Shown: in pieces, positions 1 through 8,023 of the stretch
How positions within the stretch are numbered: position 1 is the first letter of the stretch
How the letters are laid out: each line of letters starts with the position of its first letter
The notes under the pieces: model-generated
What the model was told of the DNA's origin: nothing
Database searches by the model: none
Seen by the model: the letters and a program-made list of their open reading frames with translations, nothing else
NCBI GenBank assembly: GCA_018223365.1
Contig: JAGTTP010000001.1
Location: forward strand, 806,001 to 870,000
Source: Clostridiaceae bacterium Marseille-Q4145
GTDB taxonomy: Bacteria; Bacillota; Clostridia; Lachnospirales; Lachnospiraceae
Length of the DNA stretch: 64,000 nt
Direction: 5' to 3'
Position numbers and translations under genes: made by a program

Positions 1-1724
1 ATGCTCTGATCTGTCGTGATTTCCTCAACCTCTACGCCCATAGCCAATTTATGCGCGTCTATAATTGCATCGCATGGATCAATTCGTACTTTTTGCAGCA
101 TTTTATCTATTTTAATTTCGCCAAAACTGTTTGGCTCTGACAAAATAGCATCATTCATAGATCTTGTTAATAGCTTGTTTTTCTTGTCGTATTCCACATT
201 ATGCGCCTTTACTTCTAGTTGAAAATCTATTGTTGCATCGTTTAAGCTGCGTGCGCTCTGTTTGATTTCCACCAAATCGCACCCGAAATCTTCAAGATCT
301 AACAAAAATGCGCTTGCATTATGCGGATCGTAACCGATTGCCGTTAAATCTATATCGTATTTATCAATAATATTGTGTAAATGCGCTAATATAGTTTTGT
401 AATCGGTTTTTATGCCGCCTGCTGCCGTTGTTACCGTTAAAAGCCCCTCTTTTTGCCAAATGATGTACGGCGCGTTGTCCTCTTTGTCCATGTGTTCTTG
501 CATACGCCTTTGAGGTATAAACGAATGGGAATAAATATAATATTTTTTATCCCCGGTATTTGGATCCTCGTATGGGAATATTAACGCAAGTGACGTTAAA
601 TCGCCGCCGCTTGATAAATCTAAGCCGCATATTGCTTTTTTCCCTCTGAAATCCTCTAACGTCCTATTGCTGCCGCATTTTTCCCATTCCGCAAGGTCTA
701 TAAAAGCGGTTTCTGCATTTGTAACCCATATATTTAGGGATTTTGTCAAAAAATCCCTCATTTCCTCGCCGCCCATTGATTTAGCTTTCTTTGCATCTTC
801 CTGCATCTGTGAAAGCAATTCGGGATCATTTCCTGTCAATGGGCAACATTTGATCCAATTTTTCGGGTTCCAAATGTCGTCGTTTACGTCCATTTGGGCG
901 ATATAAATAAATTGCCGGTCGTTTACGTCAATTCCTCGTAAAACCCTCCGGCAATATTTGTATAATTCATAACATGGGGCGTTTAAATTAAAACCTGCCG
1001 TTGTTATGACTGATATTAACGATTGTTTTAGCTTTCGTGTACCGCCTTTTAACAGCTTGTACATTTGGTTATCTTTGTGCGCGTGGTACTCGTCTACAAT
1101 GCCTAAATACGGTCGGAAACCGTCTATTGATTTTGTATCACGCCCCAATGCGCGTATAGTAGCATTGGTTATTTTCGCGGTAATCTCGCTTTTATAATCC
1201 TTTATTTCAAACAATTCTAGCAGGTCTGCATCTGCATTTATGAATTTTGATATTTCATTTAATACAATCCTTGCTTGATCTTGCTTTGTCGCTGTGCAAT
1301 AGATTTGTGCGTAATTGTAGTTATCAAAATTACTACACTTAATACCCAATATTGCATTTAAAACACTTTTACCCTGCTGCCTCGCCACTTGCACATAACT
1401 ATCAGTAAAACGACGTTTCCCGGTTTCTTTATGAACCCAACCGAAAAGGGAACCTAAAATAAACTCTTGGAACCCGGCGCAGGTAAACGTCTGATCGCCC
1501 TCGCCCTCTGCTATGGTTAGCTTGTTTGCAAGTTCTATTATGTCCTCTGCTTTTTCCGGATCAAAAATATATGGAAAATCCGGATCGTTCTTTTCTGATC
1601 TTTTCAGATCGTTTAAATGACGTTTGAACGCAAGCCGCGCATCTTCTCCAAACTCTTTCTTGTTTTTTAGGTTTTTTTCTGCAAATCGTGATATTCGATC
1701 GTTTGTTTTTAAAATCCTACTCAT
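1..1724 (-). CDS. terL: Phage terminase large subunit (3' end outside window)
   Basis: ATPase-nuclease motor that packages phage DNA into the prohead. Translating the minus strand from the ATG at 1724 gives an uninterrupted frame to the window edge. The Walker A region reads ARQQGKS, the Walker B reads LGIVDEYHAHK, and a nuclease-domain aspartate sits in GLDLSSGGD near residue 270. It matches the Terminase_1 type found beside P27-family small subunits. The start follows the TerS stop by one base. The first ~574 codons are in the window, so only the extreme C-terminus is likely missing. Confidence 0.95.
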   Translation of the reverse strand, partial: MSRILKTNDRISRFAEKNLKNKKEFGEDARLAFKRHLNDLKRSEKNDPDFPYIFDPEKAEDIIELANKLTIAEGEGDQTFTCAGFQEFILGSLFGWVHKETGKRRFTDSYVQVARQQGKSVLNAILGIKCSNFDNYNYAQIYCTATKQDQARIVLNEISKFINADADLLELFEIKDYKSEITAKITNATIRALGRDTKSIDGFRPYLGIVDEYHAHKDNQMYKLLKGGTRKLKQSLISVITTAGFNLNAPCYELYKYCRRVLRGIDVNDRQFIYIAQMDVNDDIWNPKNWIKCCPLTGNDPELLSQMQEDAKKAKSMGGEEMRDFLTKSLNIWVTNAETAFIDLAEWEKCGSNRTLEDFRGKKAICGLDLSSGGDLTSLALIFPYEDPNTGDKKYYIYSHSFIPQRRMQEHMDKEDNAPYIIWQKEGLLTVTTAAGGIKTDYKTILAHLHNIIDKYDIDLTAIGYDPHNASAFLLDLEDFGCDLVEIKQSARSLNDATIDFQLEVKAHNVEYDKKNKLLTRSMNDAILSEPNSFGEIKIDKMLQKVRIDPCDAIIDAHKLAMGVEVEEITTDQS

Positions 1725-1725
1725 A

Positions 1726-2229
1726 TTACTGTGCGTGTTTCATAAACTTATTTGCAGGTTTTTCTTCTTTTTCTTTCGGTATCACTAATTTGCACCTGCT
1801 CGAAATCGTTAATCCTAATTCTTTCGCGTTTTCGTTGCAGGCTTTCATAAGCCTATTTTGTATTTTAGAAAGATAGTTATATTGTGCGTATTGTTCCGAA
1901 ATCTGTACATCTGCCGGTACCATGCTTTTTTTATCCGGCGTAAATTTGATTTTCTGCAACTGCTTTGTAACTTTGATATACTCGCTTTCGGCTTTAATAT
2001 ATCGTGCCAATACGTCACAATCTAAGTTAGTCATAATTTTTAAATCAACTAACTGTTTTGCTAATTCGTCGAACTTTTCCTTCTCTTTTTTTAATAAAAA
2101 ATCGGGTGGTTTTACCTTATCTGCGGGGGCTGTGATCTCTGCGTTTTTTCTCTCTACATATTCCGCAATAGTCAAGTGTTTTCGCCCTTTTGCCGCTATT
2201 AGGTCAACCGGTTCTCTTGGTCTTGCCAT
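1726..2229 (-). CDS. terS: Phage terminase small subunit, P27 family
   Basis: Recognises phage DNA at the packaging site and recruits TerL. The 167-residue protein begins with MARPREPVDLIAAKGRKHLT, the usual start of P27-type small subunits, followed by a helical central part and a lysine-rich tail. It lies one base upstream of terL and about 100 bases downstream of an HNH nuclease gene, the standard HNH-TerS-TerL arrangement of cos-type phages. Length is normal for the family. Confidence 0.88.
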   Translation of the reverse strand: MARPREPVDLIAAKGRKHLTIAEYVERKNAEITAPADKVKPPDFLLKKEKEKFDELAKQLVDLKIMTNLDCDVLARYIKAESEYIKVTKQLQKIKFTPDKKSMVPADVQISEQYAQYNYLSKIQNRLMKACNENAKELGLTISSRCKLVIPKEKEEKPANKFMKHAQ

Positions 2230-2333
2230 TATCCTGCAACCCCCTTTTCAAAAAATCTCATTTAGGGAGTTTTTGCGCGAATTTAGGGGGGCTGCGGTCT
2301 TGGCAGGAACGGTTCAAAACTTTTTTGCACCCC
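2230..2333. other. Candidate cos (DNA end) site between HNH and terS
   Basis: This 104-base gap has no gene and holds G-runs at both edges on the minus strand, with a C6 run (G6 on plus, around 2286-2291) and A/T tracts between. In HNH-TerS-TerL phages the cohesive-end site usually lies exactly here and HNH proteins assist cos cleavage (family knowledge). The assignment is by position and composition only. Confidence 0.4.
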
Positions 2334-2786
2334 CTACCCCGCAAGCCTCTTTTTATACTCGCTTATGCACTCCCTTAACGTTTGTTGCATCTGCGCCTTC
2401 TTTATCTCGTCTTTGTATGCCTTGCTTATCATGCTGTGTGTTGCCTCTGATATACTTATAAGGTTATCTAAGTCACAACGCCTCGAATAATCCTCCATTA
2501 ACTCAACAATATGATGTACTGTATCAGCCGGTACAACCCTGCCTTCCGTGATGTATAAATATATATCTATGCCGGTATCTCTTGCCAATACTCTAGCGCG
2601 CGTTGCCTTCCATTCGCTGCTATTATAAAAAGCCTTTGCCGTTTGGTTTCTGCAATGTGCATCATATTCCTTGTGCCGTTCCCGGTTCTCCGCTGTCTTG
2701 TTTACGGTGTGTTCTTTACAATACCGCACACCCTGCGGCACCAACTTATTACAGCCGTTTCTATTGCAATACTTTAATAACGCCAT
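2334..2786 (-). CDS. HNH endonuclease, packaging-associated
   Basis: A 150-residue HNH nuclease. The N-terminus has a zinc-type cysteine/histidine cluster (CNRNGC...YCKEH) and the catalytic core reads ADTVHHIVELMED, then DLDNLISI and a later histidine in EATHSMI, giving the H-N-H pattern around residues 88-118. HNH proteins next to terS are needed for specific DNA-end cleavage in several cos phages (family knowledge). It ends just before the candidate cos gap. The start follows a GGAGG-type ribosome site (GGAGGTGCG) at 2787-2800. Confidence 0.9.
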   Translation of the reverse strand: MALLKYCNRNGCNKLVPQGVRYCKEHTVNKTAENRERHKEYDAHCRNQTAKAFYNSSEWKATRARVLARDTGIDIYLYITEGRVVPADTVHHIVELMEDYSRRCDLDNLISISEATHSMISKAYKDEIKKAQMQQTLRECISEYKKRLAG

Positions 2787-2812
2787 TCTTTCGCACCTCC
2801 GGGCATAAAAAT

Positions 2813-2848
2813 AAAGCGGCTATTTCTGTTTGGAAAATGCCGCTTTTA
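2813..2848 (-). terminator. Hairpin, possible terminator between regulator and HNH gene
   Basis: Perfect 8-base arms aaagcggc and gccgcttt enclose an 18-base loop; on the minus strand the second arm runs into TTTATTTTTA. It lies between the late regulator-like gene and the HNH-TerS-TerL block and could separate early from late transcription. The long loop makes it a moderate call. Confidence 0.5.
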
Positions 2849-2958
2849 AATCGTTGGTTTTTGAATTGTAAATATCTTAACATAGTTAAACGGACTTGTG
2901 AAGGGTGTTAAATCGGGCGTGTTGTCAAGTGCCTCATTTACCTGCTGCCGCCCGCCGC
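2849..2958. other. Short intergenic stretch with one motif copy
   Basis: No gene is seen. It contains one copy of the phage-wide octamer (2942-2949 on plus as CTGCTGCC), which is therefore outside any coding sequence. Confidence 0.5.
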
Positions 2959-3531
2959 CTATACTGCATCGGATCCGAAAAGAAATATAGCCATATCGCG
3001 CACAAGTGCGTTTTTATAATTCCTTACGGTCTTTTCGTTTAGGTTCTCATTATATCCCTGCTGCCCGCCTAAAATATCCGCTATTTCCTCGAATGTATAA
3101 ACCTCCTCTACCTGTTTGCCATTCTCTACCGTTTTCTTTCGCTGTAAATAGCGCATTTCAATTACTTCATAACCCTTTTTGCCTTCAATCTTTTTTAAAG
3201 CCTTTTCTATGCGCTCTACATCGTTTTTACTGCGGTTATATGACGCTATTCTGTCCTCTAATAGCTGATCTTCGTCCGGCTTGTCAACCTTGTTTTTCTG
3301 ATACCTTACAATGCTACCCGATGTTGATTTTTGGATCATTGCTAAATATCCTTCTTCGTCCGTAACGTGTTCCTTTAAAATGTTGAAACAATAAAGAATT
3401 TTCTCGGTATTCTTAAACGCCTCGTCTTTCATAGCTTTTTGACGCTCCAACCATGAAATACTATTCATTTTTTTAAATACCTCGTCGATTGTTACCGCTA
3501 TTGTTTCTTTAATTTCTTTTGCTACCGCCAT
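2959..3531 (-). CDS. ArpU/RinA-like phage late transcription regulator
   Basis: The preferred start is the ATG at 3531 (MAVAKEIKET), which has GGAGGAAGG about 7 bases upstream; the frame stays open further up without a site. The product is 190 residues. The C-terminal third (EVIEMRYLQRK, then YTFEEIADILGG and ..NEKTVRNYKNALVRDMAIFLFG) resembles the sigma-4-like helix-turn-helix of ArpU/RinA-type proteins that switch on packaging and structural genes. Its place just upstream of HNH-TerS-TerL fits. The N-terminal half is helical and unassigned. Confidence 0.7.
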   Translation of the reverse strand: MAVAKEIKETIAVTIDEVFKKMNSISWLERQKAMKDEAFKNTEKILYCFNILKEHVTDEEGYLAMIQKSTSGSIVRYQKNKVDKPDEDQLLEDRIASYNRSKNDVERIEKALKKIEGKKGYEVIEMRYLQRKKTVENGKQVEEVYTFEEIADILGGQQGYNENLNEKTVRNYKNALVRDMAIFLFGSDAV

Positions 3532-3533
3532 TT

Positions 3534-3812
3534 TTAACCTTCCTCCACTTCTCCGAAATATTTTATATACTTGTCCGGCTCGTTTTCGCCGATCCACTTT
3601 TTAACCTCTTTTTGGCTTGGCACCTCTAACGTGTTCTCATTTATATTGCGAAAAAATACAACTCCTTTTTTCGTTATGTAAATTTCCTGTACCTTGTATT
3701 TGAACGCGTTTACCACGTCGCATATCTTTGTTGCTGTATTAGTATCAAAAAGCCTTGTTACCTCTTTTGCTTTACCGTCTATCATGGTTTGATATGTTAA
3801 TATCGCTTTCAA
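3534..3812 (-). CDS. Hypothetical phage protein, 92 aa, TTG start
   Basis: No family recognised. A short mixed alpha/beta protein with a YITKKGVVFF strand in the middle and an acidic tail (YFGEVEEG). The first codon is TTG at 3812, preceded by a GAGG ribosome site nine bases away. It overlaps the preceding gene by 41 bases and its end lies within the ribosome-site region of the next, as expected in this packed early operon. Confidence 0.65.
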   Translation of the reverse strand: MKAILTYQTMIDGKAKEVTRLFDTNTATKICDVVNAFKYKVQEIYITKKGVVFFRNINENTLEVPSQKEVKKWIGENEPDKYIKYFGEVEEG

Positions 3813-4134
3813 TCTGCATTACCTCGCTTTCCTGCTGCCTCTGCCGCACTATTACCTTTGTTTGAAATACCTGCAATGCTTCGTATTGTCGGCGGTGTTT
3901 TTCTTTATTACTTATAAACGCCGTCGCCGCCTCTTTTAATGCTGTCGCCAACTCTAACGCCGGTTTCTTTACCGCCTCCCATAGATTTAAAATTGCTTTC
4001 TTGATCTTCTCAAAAGCTGTAATAATGTTTTTTCGGCGTTCCATTATGTAGGTTGCTGCTTTTATTGATATGCTACGCGGTGGGTTAAAACCAAAACGCC
4101 TTTTAAACTGTTTCTTTTTCTGCCGTCTGTTCAT
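3772..4134 (-). CDS. Hypothetical basic phage protein, 120 aa
   Basis: No family recognised. The N-terminus is very basic (MNRRQKKKQFKRRFG), followed by a long amphipathic helix rich in A, E and K (residues 40-85), so a nucleic-acid-binding or scaffold role is possible but unproven. The start ATG overlaps the stop of the upstream 33-codon gene as ATGA, indicating translational coupling. One copy of the phage octamer encodes its QQ residues near the C-terminus. Confidence 0.65.
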   Translation of the reverse strand: MNRRQKKKQFKRRFGFNPPRSISIKAATYIMERRKNIITAFEKIKKAILNLWEAVKKPALELATALKEAATAFISNKEKHRRQYEALQVFQTKVIVRQRQQESEVMQIESDINISNHDRR

Positions 4135-4232
4135 TTCGTCCTCCTTACAAATAATCTTTTTACGCTTTCTTTGCGCTCATGCAGCCAATATTTAAAAACC
4201 GCTTTGTAAAAAGCCTTCGTTTTCTCTTTCAT
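4131..4232 (-). CDS. Small basic phage protein, 33 aa
   Basis: A 33-codon frame starting MKEKTKAFYKAVFKYW. It has a strong ribosome site (GGAGGG six bases before ATG 4232), and its TGA overlaps the next gene's ATG (ATGA). It is strongly basic (K/R-rich C-terminus) with one amphipathic aromatic segment. No function can be assigned; the expression signals are the evidence. Confidence 0.6.
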   Translation of the reverse strand: MKEKTKAFYKAVFKYWLHERKESVKRLFVRRTK

Positions 4233-4240
4233 GTTCCCTC

Positions 4241-4674
4241 CTATGCCTCGTATGTGCTTGTATTGGTCTTTGTTCGCGTTACTTTAACAATTCCTTTCGT
4301 TGTAATACTGATTTTCCCTTTTATACCGTTTCCCATATCTACGGTTGCTGATTGAATAAAGCCTTCACATATCGGATAAACAGTTTTATGCAGCAGGTCA
4401 ACTGCTGCATCGGGAACTATAACCGTTGTGTTATTTTCTCCAAAAAGAAGATCTATTTTGTTATGCGCTCTTTCTTTTTGGCTTTTCTTGTGTGTATATA
4501 TGCGTGCGTTCACACATTCGCAAGTTTCCGTTGCCAATTCGTCTATTTCCTCTTGGTTCCACTCGCATAATACTTTTCGCATCGCTGCCTGCTTGCAAAA
4601 TTTACACGATCCTGTTTTTGTTGTTACCCCCCCCCCGCTGTTCGTTCCGCCTTTTCCACAATATCAGCTAACAT
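4241..4674 (-). pseudogene. Phage gene interrupted by a G10 tract (phase-variable or frame-broken)
   Basis: The strong ribosome site AAGGAGG precedes an ATG at 4674 that opens MLADIVEKAERTA and then enters ten consecutive G (plus-strand C 4627-4636), reading into TAA at once. With 8 or 11 G the frame would continue through a CxxC motif (SCKFCKQ) into the downstream open frame 4241-4582 (MRKVLCEWNQEE...). That frame's own ATG at 4582 has no good ribosome site. The natural gene is therefore probably one ~143-residue protein switched by tract length, unless the tract is a sequencing error. The product carries CxxC pairs and no recognised domain. Confidence 0.6.
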
Positions 4675-4922
4675 TGTTTTGTACCTCCTTCGTATAATTT
4701 GTTTACTGCCGCCATGATCTCGGCGGCTTTCTTGGTTCCGATGCCCTTTATCTCTGAAATTGCTACCGCAATATCTGAAGGTTTTACCCTGCTGCCCGCT
4801 GTCTTTTTGCCGTCCTCGTACCCTGCGTTATACATATTTACTACGAAAGTTTCCATTTGCTTGTGATCCATGCGTTTAACGTTTTTATATTGTTCTCTGT
4901 TTAATTTAATACCTTTTGCCAT
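4668..4922 (-). CDS. Hypothetical phage protein with helix-hairpin-helix motif, 84 aa
   Basis: The C-terminal half contains AISEIKGIGTKKAAEIMAAV, a helix-hairpin-helix signature (GxG between two helices) typical of non-specific DNA binding. The N-terminus is lysine-rich. No named family. It overlaps the start of the poly-G gene (ATGTTAG) and carries the downstream gene's ribosome site within its last codons, so the two are probably co-translated. Confidence 0.65.
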   Translation of the reverse strand: MAKGIKLNREQYKNVKRMDHKQMETFVVNMYNAGYEDGKKTAGSRVKPSDIAVAISEIKGIGTKKAAEIMAAVNKLYEGGTKQC

Positions 4923-4931
4923 GTGTGCCTC

Positions 4932-5399
4932 CTATATTTCCTCAATTCCGATTATGTTAATATATTTGCCGATGTATTCCCGCGCCTCTTTGGTTTTTAT
5001 ACATTCGTCCTTTAAAATGGTTCTTAATCTCATGCTCTCGATTTGTGGGCGGCTCAAAGGAACGAATTTTATATTATATCCCGCCTCTTTTGCCTGCCGC
5101 TTAACAAAATCTAACTGCGCCAACTTAACCAAATAAGGCATATTGTATTCGTGGGCTAAATATAATGCCGCCTCTGTTTTGCCTATTCTTCTTTCGGGCG
5201 TGTATATAATAAAATCTTGTCCGGTTATTTCCTCTACCGCAATTTGTTTACCGAACCGATCCATGCTGTCATGTAGCATCGTAAAACATTCTTTTAATTC
5301 CGGTTCGGTGCGTTGCGCCGCTGTCGCGTATATCGCCTCGCGTGTCCGATGTGTGATAAATACGCCGCCCGCTTTTATAATTTCTTTATTTTCTGTCAT
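4932..5399 (-). CDS. Hypothetical small P-loop-like phage protein, 155 aa
   Basis: The segment IIYTPERRIGKTEAALYLA (residues ~70-88) followed by YNMPYLV looks like a deviant Walker A (R..GKT with the first glycine replaced), as in terminase-like or other phage ATPases. The protein is too short for a full ATPase and I see no clear Walker B. The remainder is helical. Role unknown; nucleotide binding is inference. It overlaps the upstream gene's end by four bases. Confidence 0.6.
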   Translation of the reverse strand: MTENKEIIKAGGVFITHRTREAIYATAAQRTEPELKECFTMLHDSMDRFGKQIAVEEITGQDFIIYTPERRIGKTEAALYLAHEYNMPYLVKLAQLDFVKRQAKEAGYNIKFVPLSRPQIESMRLRTILKDECIKTKEAREYIGKYINIIGIEEI

Positions 5400-5608
5400 A
5401 TACCGGAACCTCCTCCGATCTGCCTTGCAACATACGGCGGCTTTCTCTTATTTCTCCGATTGCGCAAGGCTCTAAACCCAAAATCACATAACCTTCCTTG
5501 CAATATTCCGGATCGTTTAATATATAAACAATCTTCACTTTTATATCTTCTAAGGAATAGTATTAAATCATCGTCACTCATGCGGCGTATTTGGTCTAAT
5601 CTGCTCAT
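5396..5608 (-). CDS. Hypothetical phage protein, 70 aa
   Basis: Not recognised. It starts MSRLDQIRRMSDDDLILFL and becomes strongly basic toward the end (RALRNRRNKRKPPY). It has a plausible ribosome site (GGAGGTACAC) before 5608 and a four-base overlap with the next gene. Confidence 0.6.
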   Translation of the reverse strand: MSRLDQIRRMSDDDLILFLRRYKSEDCLYIKRSGILQGRLCDFGFRALRNRRNKRKPPYVARQIGGGSGI

Positions 5609-5617
5609 GTGTACCTC

Positions 5618-5932
5618 CTAAATAACTATAATTTGATGTTTTCCTGCTGCTGCGTTTATCTCTGCTGCCATTCCCTCGCTTATCCCATGCCTTGCGCCTA
5701 TTATGATTGTGTCGCAGGCGTTTAGAATATCTCGCCCGGCTTTTAATCCTTGTCGCCGCTGCATCGGTATATTGTCATTTAATACCTGTGTTAAATATAA
5801 ATGAGTTGTGATTGGTGTATATCCTAATTGCAAGGCAAGTTTTGTTAAATGCCTTGCGTATAAGATATTTCGCGCTTTTTCTAAGATATTGCCGCGGTAT
5901 GGACTGCATATATAGGCTAAATTATTTTTCAT
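5618..5932 (-). CDS. DUF4406/DUF7768-like nucleoside deoxyribosyltransferase-fold protein
   Basis: The opening NLAYICSPYRG, then TPITTHLYLTQVL and CDTIIIGARHGISEGMAAEINAA, follow the pattern of phage DUF4406/DUF7768 proteins related to nucleoside 2-deoxyribosyltransferases. Activity on nucleotides is possible but unproven for this family. The ATG at 5932 is preferred over an in-frame GTG at 5941 because AGGTG is correctly spaced before it. One phage octamer copy encodes the AA of GMAAEI. Confidence 0.75.
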   Translation of the reverse strand: MKNNLAYICSPYRGNILEKARNILYARHLTKLALQLGYTPITTHLYLTQVLNDNIPMQRRQGLKAGRDILNACDTIIIGARHGISEGMAAEINAAAGKHQIIVI

Positions 5933-5956
5933 ATTTTGCACCTATGCAGCAGGTTT

Positions 5957-6406
5957 TTACATCTGCTGCCCTTTGTATTTTGCTATGTTTTCTATTGCCT
6001 CTTTTGCCTTATCTGTAATAAATCGTGCGTATTTCGGGTTTTTACCCGCCATTCCCGCCGCCGTTCTTGATATGCCGCACATAAACGCGATTTTGTCTGC
6101 GCCGGTGTCAATTTCCTTTTTAGCCTCTCTTTCCATAGCCTCAAACCGCTTTGTTATTTCTTCCTCTGTCATTTCGCTTGCCTCAAAAGCGGAATATAAA
6201 ATTAACATCGCGTTTATAGCTGTATCAAAATGTTTTCCGATCTCTGCTCTGTCGATAGCTGCCTGCCGCGTATTGTTTCCGTTTCCGCGTGTGACTTGCG
6301 CCTGCAAAATCGGTTTTAACTGCCTTAATCCCGCTATACTTGCCTCTAAATCTTCCTGCTTTACGCCTACTTTTACATATCCGTTACCCATGTTCTCAAC
6401 GCTCAT
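5957..6406 (-). CDS. Hypothetical phage protein, 149 aa
   Basis: No family recognised. A helical protein with a long acidic/basic helix (ASEMTEEEITKRFEAMEREAKKEID) and a repeated GMAGKNPKYARF segment near the end. It lies directly downstream of parB with a one-base gap, so it belongs to the partition/replication operon; no function is inferred. Confidence 0.6.
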   Translation of the reverse strand: MSVENMGNGYVKVGVKQEDLEASIAGLRQLKPILQAQVTRGNGNNTRQAAIDRAEIGKHFDTAINAMLILYSAFEASEMTEEEITKRFEAMEREAKKEIDTGADKIAFMCGISRTAAGMAGKNPKYARFITDKAKEAIENIAKYKGQQM

Positions 6407-6407
6407 A

Positions 6408-7769
6408 TTATTTACCTGCTCTTTCCTTGCATTTCATCATAAGATCCTGCAATATATAAATTTCGCTTTCCGTCAAGTAATTACTAACCGAAACTAATTC
6501 TTTCGCTGTGCGGTTCGCCCAATATTTCAAGTCGCTTTCAATTTCTGTTATCTCAATTACTTTCGTGTAGATCATAAGGTCTATAAGTTCCGCTAAATCG
6601 TCGTAAATCAATAACGCCTGCTGCCCGGCTTTTAGTCTTGCAACCTCTAACCCTTCGTTTGTTAAAACCGCTGTGCATTGTTCCGGCTTCGATCCTTTGA
6701 ATACAAACGGTGTATTTAACCCTGCGTAATCTGCGATATACTCCCATTTTGCGCCGGTGTTCTCTTTCCAACCTTTCCAAAAATTGCTATCGAATAGATC
6801 GGGGCTTAAAACCGCCTCCATGAAATACATAATCCGCATACCGTTATATTCTTTGTTCATATTGATTTTGCCGTTAATAATAAGGCTTGCGCGATCTGTA
6901 TTATCCGGTGCAGGTGCATTGTATGTTATTTTTGTTTCCGGTTCGGTCGTAATATGTTGCTGTGGCTCGTCCTGCGCCTCATTTCCGGCTTTTTCCGGTT
7001 CCTTCGGTGTTTCTTTCGTTTCTGCCTCTTTTGGCTGTTCTGTGGTCTGTTCCTGTGGCTTTTCCGGTTCTTTTACCGTCTTAACTTCTTTTGCGGTTAA
7101 TGATCCGGTTTCTTTGTATGTGTCGTATAACACCTGCTGCGCTGCCTCGTCTAATCCTGCTATTTCGTTTGCGGCGTTTGTACTTATCTTTCCCGCTGCA
7201 AATTCAGCCTTAAACGGTTCTATTAACTTGCTGTCTATGTGTTCCAATGTTCCTATTTTTGTTTTGTTTGTTCCCAAAAAATCAGCAATTACATTTTGCA
7301 TCTTTCCCGGTATTTTATTATCTTTCTGCCATTCTTCCAAAAGCTGCCGAACCTCTTTTATTTCCTGCATCTTTTCGTAATCGGTTCTTTCACGCTGCGT
7401 TGAATTGGTAAAAATCAAAATCAACCGGTTTTTTATGCTATCCTCTGCCGTTTCGATTTTGCAAGGGATCATTTCATACTCTGTTTTACCCTCTGCAATT
7501 AGTTTTAATATTGCAAGCCTTCTTTTATGCCCGGCTATAATCTCGTATTCATCGGTACCCGGTATCGGTTTTACAACCGGGTATTGCTGTATTCCTACTA
7601 ACTCAATCGTGCGGGCGGTTTCCTCGATCTCTTTATCGTCCATGTGGTAAAAATTTTCTTTGCCTGCTGCCGGTCTTAATTTATGTACGCTCAATTTAAC
7701 CGGTTTCCAATCGCTCTTTACCTCTTTTTTGCTTTCGGCATTTAAAAAATTGTTAATGTCAAATCCCAT
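6408..7769 (-). CDS. parB: ParB/RepB/Spo0J-family partition protein
   Basis: A 453-residue ParB-like protein. The N-terminal ParB domain (residues ~25-110) includes IQQYPVVKP and the hallmark EIIAGHKRRLAIL (GHKRR box); a helical DNA-binding region follows, then a P/E/T/K-rich linker (residues ~230-275) and a C-terminal domain unlike Spo0J. It would bind a centromere-like site and work with the ParA at 8010-8834, supporting stable inheritance of an extrachromosomal phage or acting as a regulator. A palindrome just upstream of its start (7801-7818) is a candidate site. It is much longer than a typical ~290-residue ParB because of the extra tail. Confidence 0.88.
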   Translation of the reverse strand: MGFDINNFLNAESKKEVKSDWKPVKLSVHKLRPAAGKENFYHMDDKEIEETARTIELVGIQQYPVVKPIPGTDEYEIIAGHKRRLAILKLIAEGKTEYEMIPCKIETAEDSIKNRLILIFTNSTQRERTDYEKMQEIKEVRQLLEEWQKDNKIPGKMQNVIADFLGTNKTKIGTLEHIDSKLIEPFKAEFAAGKISTNAANEIAGLDEAAQQVLYDTYKETGSLTAKEVKTVKEPEKPQEQTTEQPKEAETKETPKEPEKAGNEAQDEPQQHITTEPETKITYNAPAPDNTDRASLIINGKINMNKEYNGMRIMYFMEAVLSPDLFDSNFWKGWKENTGAKWEYIADYAGLNTPFVFKGSKPEQCTAVLTNEGLEVARLKAGQQALLIYDDLAELIDLMIYTKVIEITEIESDLKYWANRTAKELVSVSNYLTESEIYILQDLMMKCKERAGK

Positions 7770-7800
7770 TGCGTGCCTCCTTGTACCTAAATTGGGTATC

Positions 7801-7818
7801 GTCTAGTAAATACTAGGC
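7801..7818. repeat. Palindrome copy 1, candidate ParB site or operator
   Basis: gtctagtaaatactaggc lies 32 bases upstream of parB. Its core ctagtaaatactag differs by one base, when reverse-complemented, from the core at 13722-13735 beside the rep gene. Two near-identical palindromes at parB and rep suggest a shared DNA-binding protein. Confidence 0.55.
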
Positions 7819-7819
7819 G

Positions 7820-8023
7820 TTACGGTATTTTTACATCGTGTAATTTGGTGTTCAGCTTATACCAACCGTCCAACTCTAAAATAAATGTTATGTCGCCGGT
7901 TTTGGCACTTACCTGCGTTATAATGTCCGTTACGTCCATTGTCTGCATTTTGCCGCCCTTCTCAAATTGGATCTTGTCGCCTATCTCATAAGGGCATTTT
8001 GCTTTAAATTTAATTGCCTGCAT
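7820..8023 (-). CDS. Hypothetical phage protein, 67 aa
   Basis: A small beta-rich protein (PYEIGDKIQFEKGGKMQTMDV...) lying between parA and parB and overlapping parA's end by 14 bases. The composition suggests an OB/SH3-like barrel, but no family is recognised. Confidence 0.6.
   Translation of the reverse strand: MQAIKFKAKCPYEIGDKIQFEKGGKMQTMDVTDIITQVSAKTGDITFILELDGWYKLNTKLHDVKIP

Noticed and set aside
1922..2461. Plus-strand 179-codon frame over terS
   Set aside because: It is a shadow of the minus-strand genes with no start signals and low-complexity residues.
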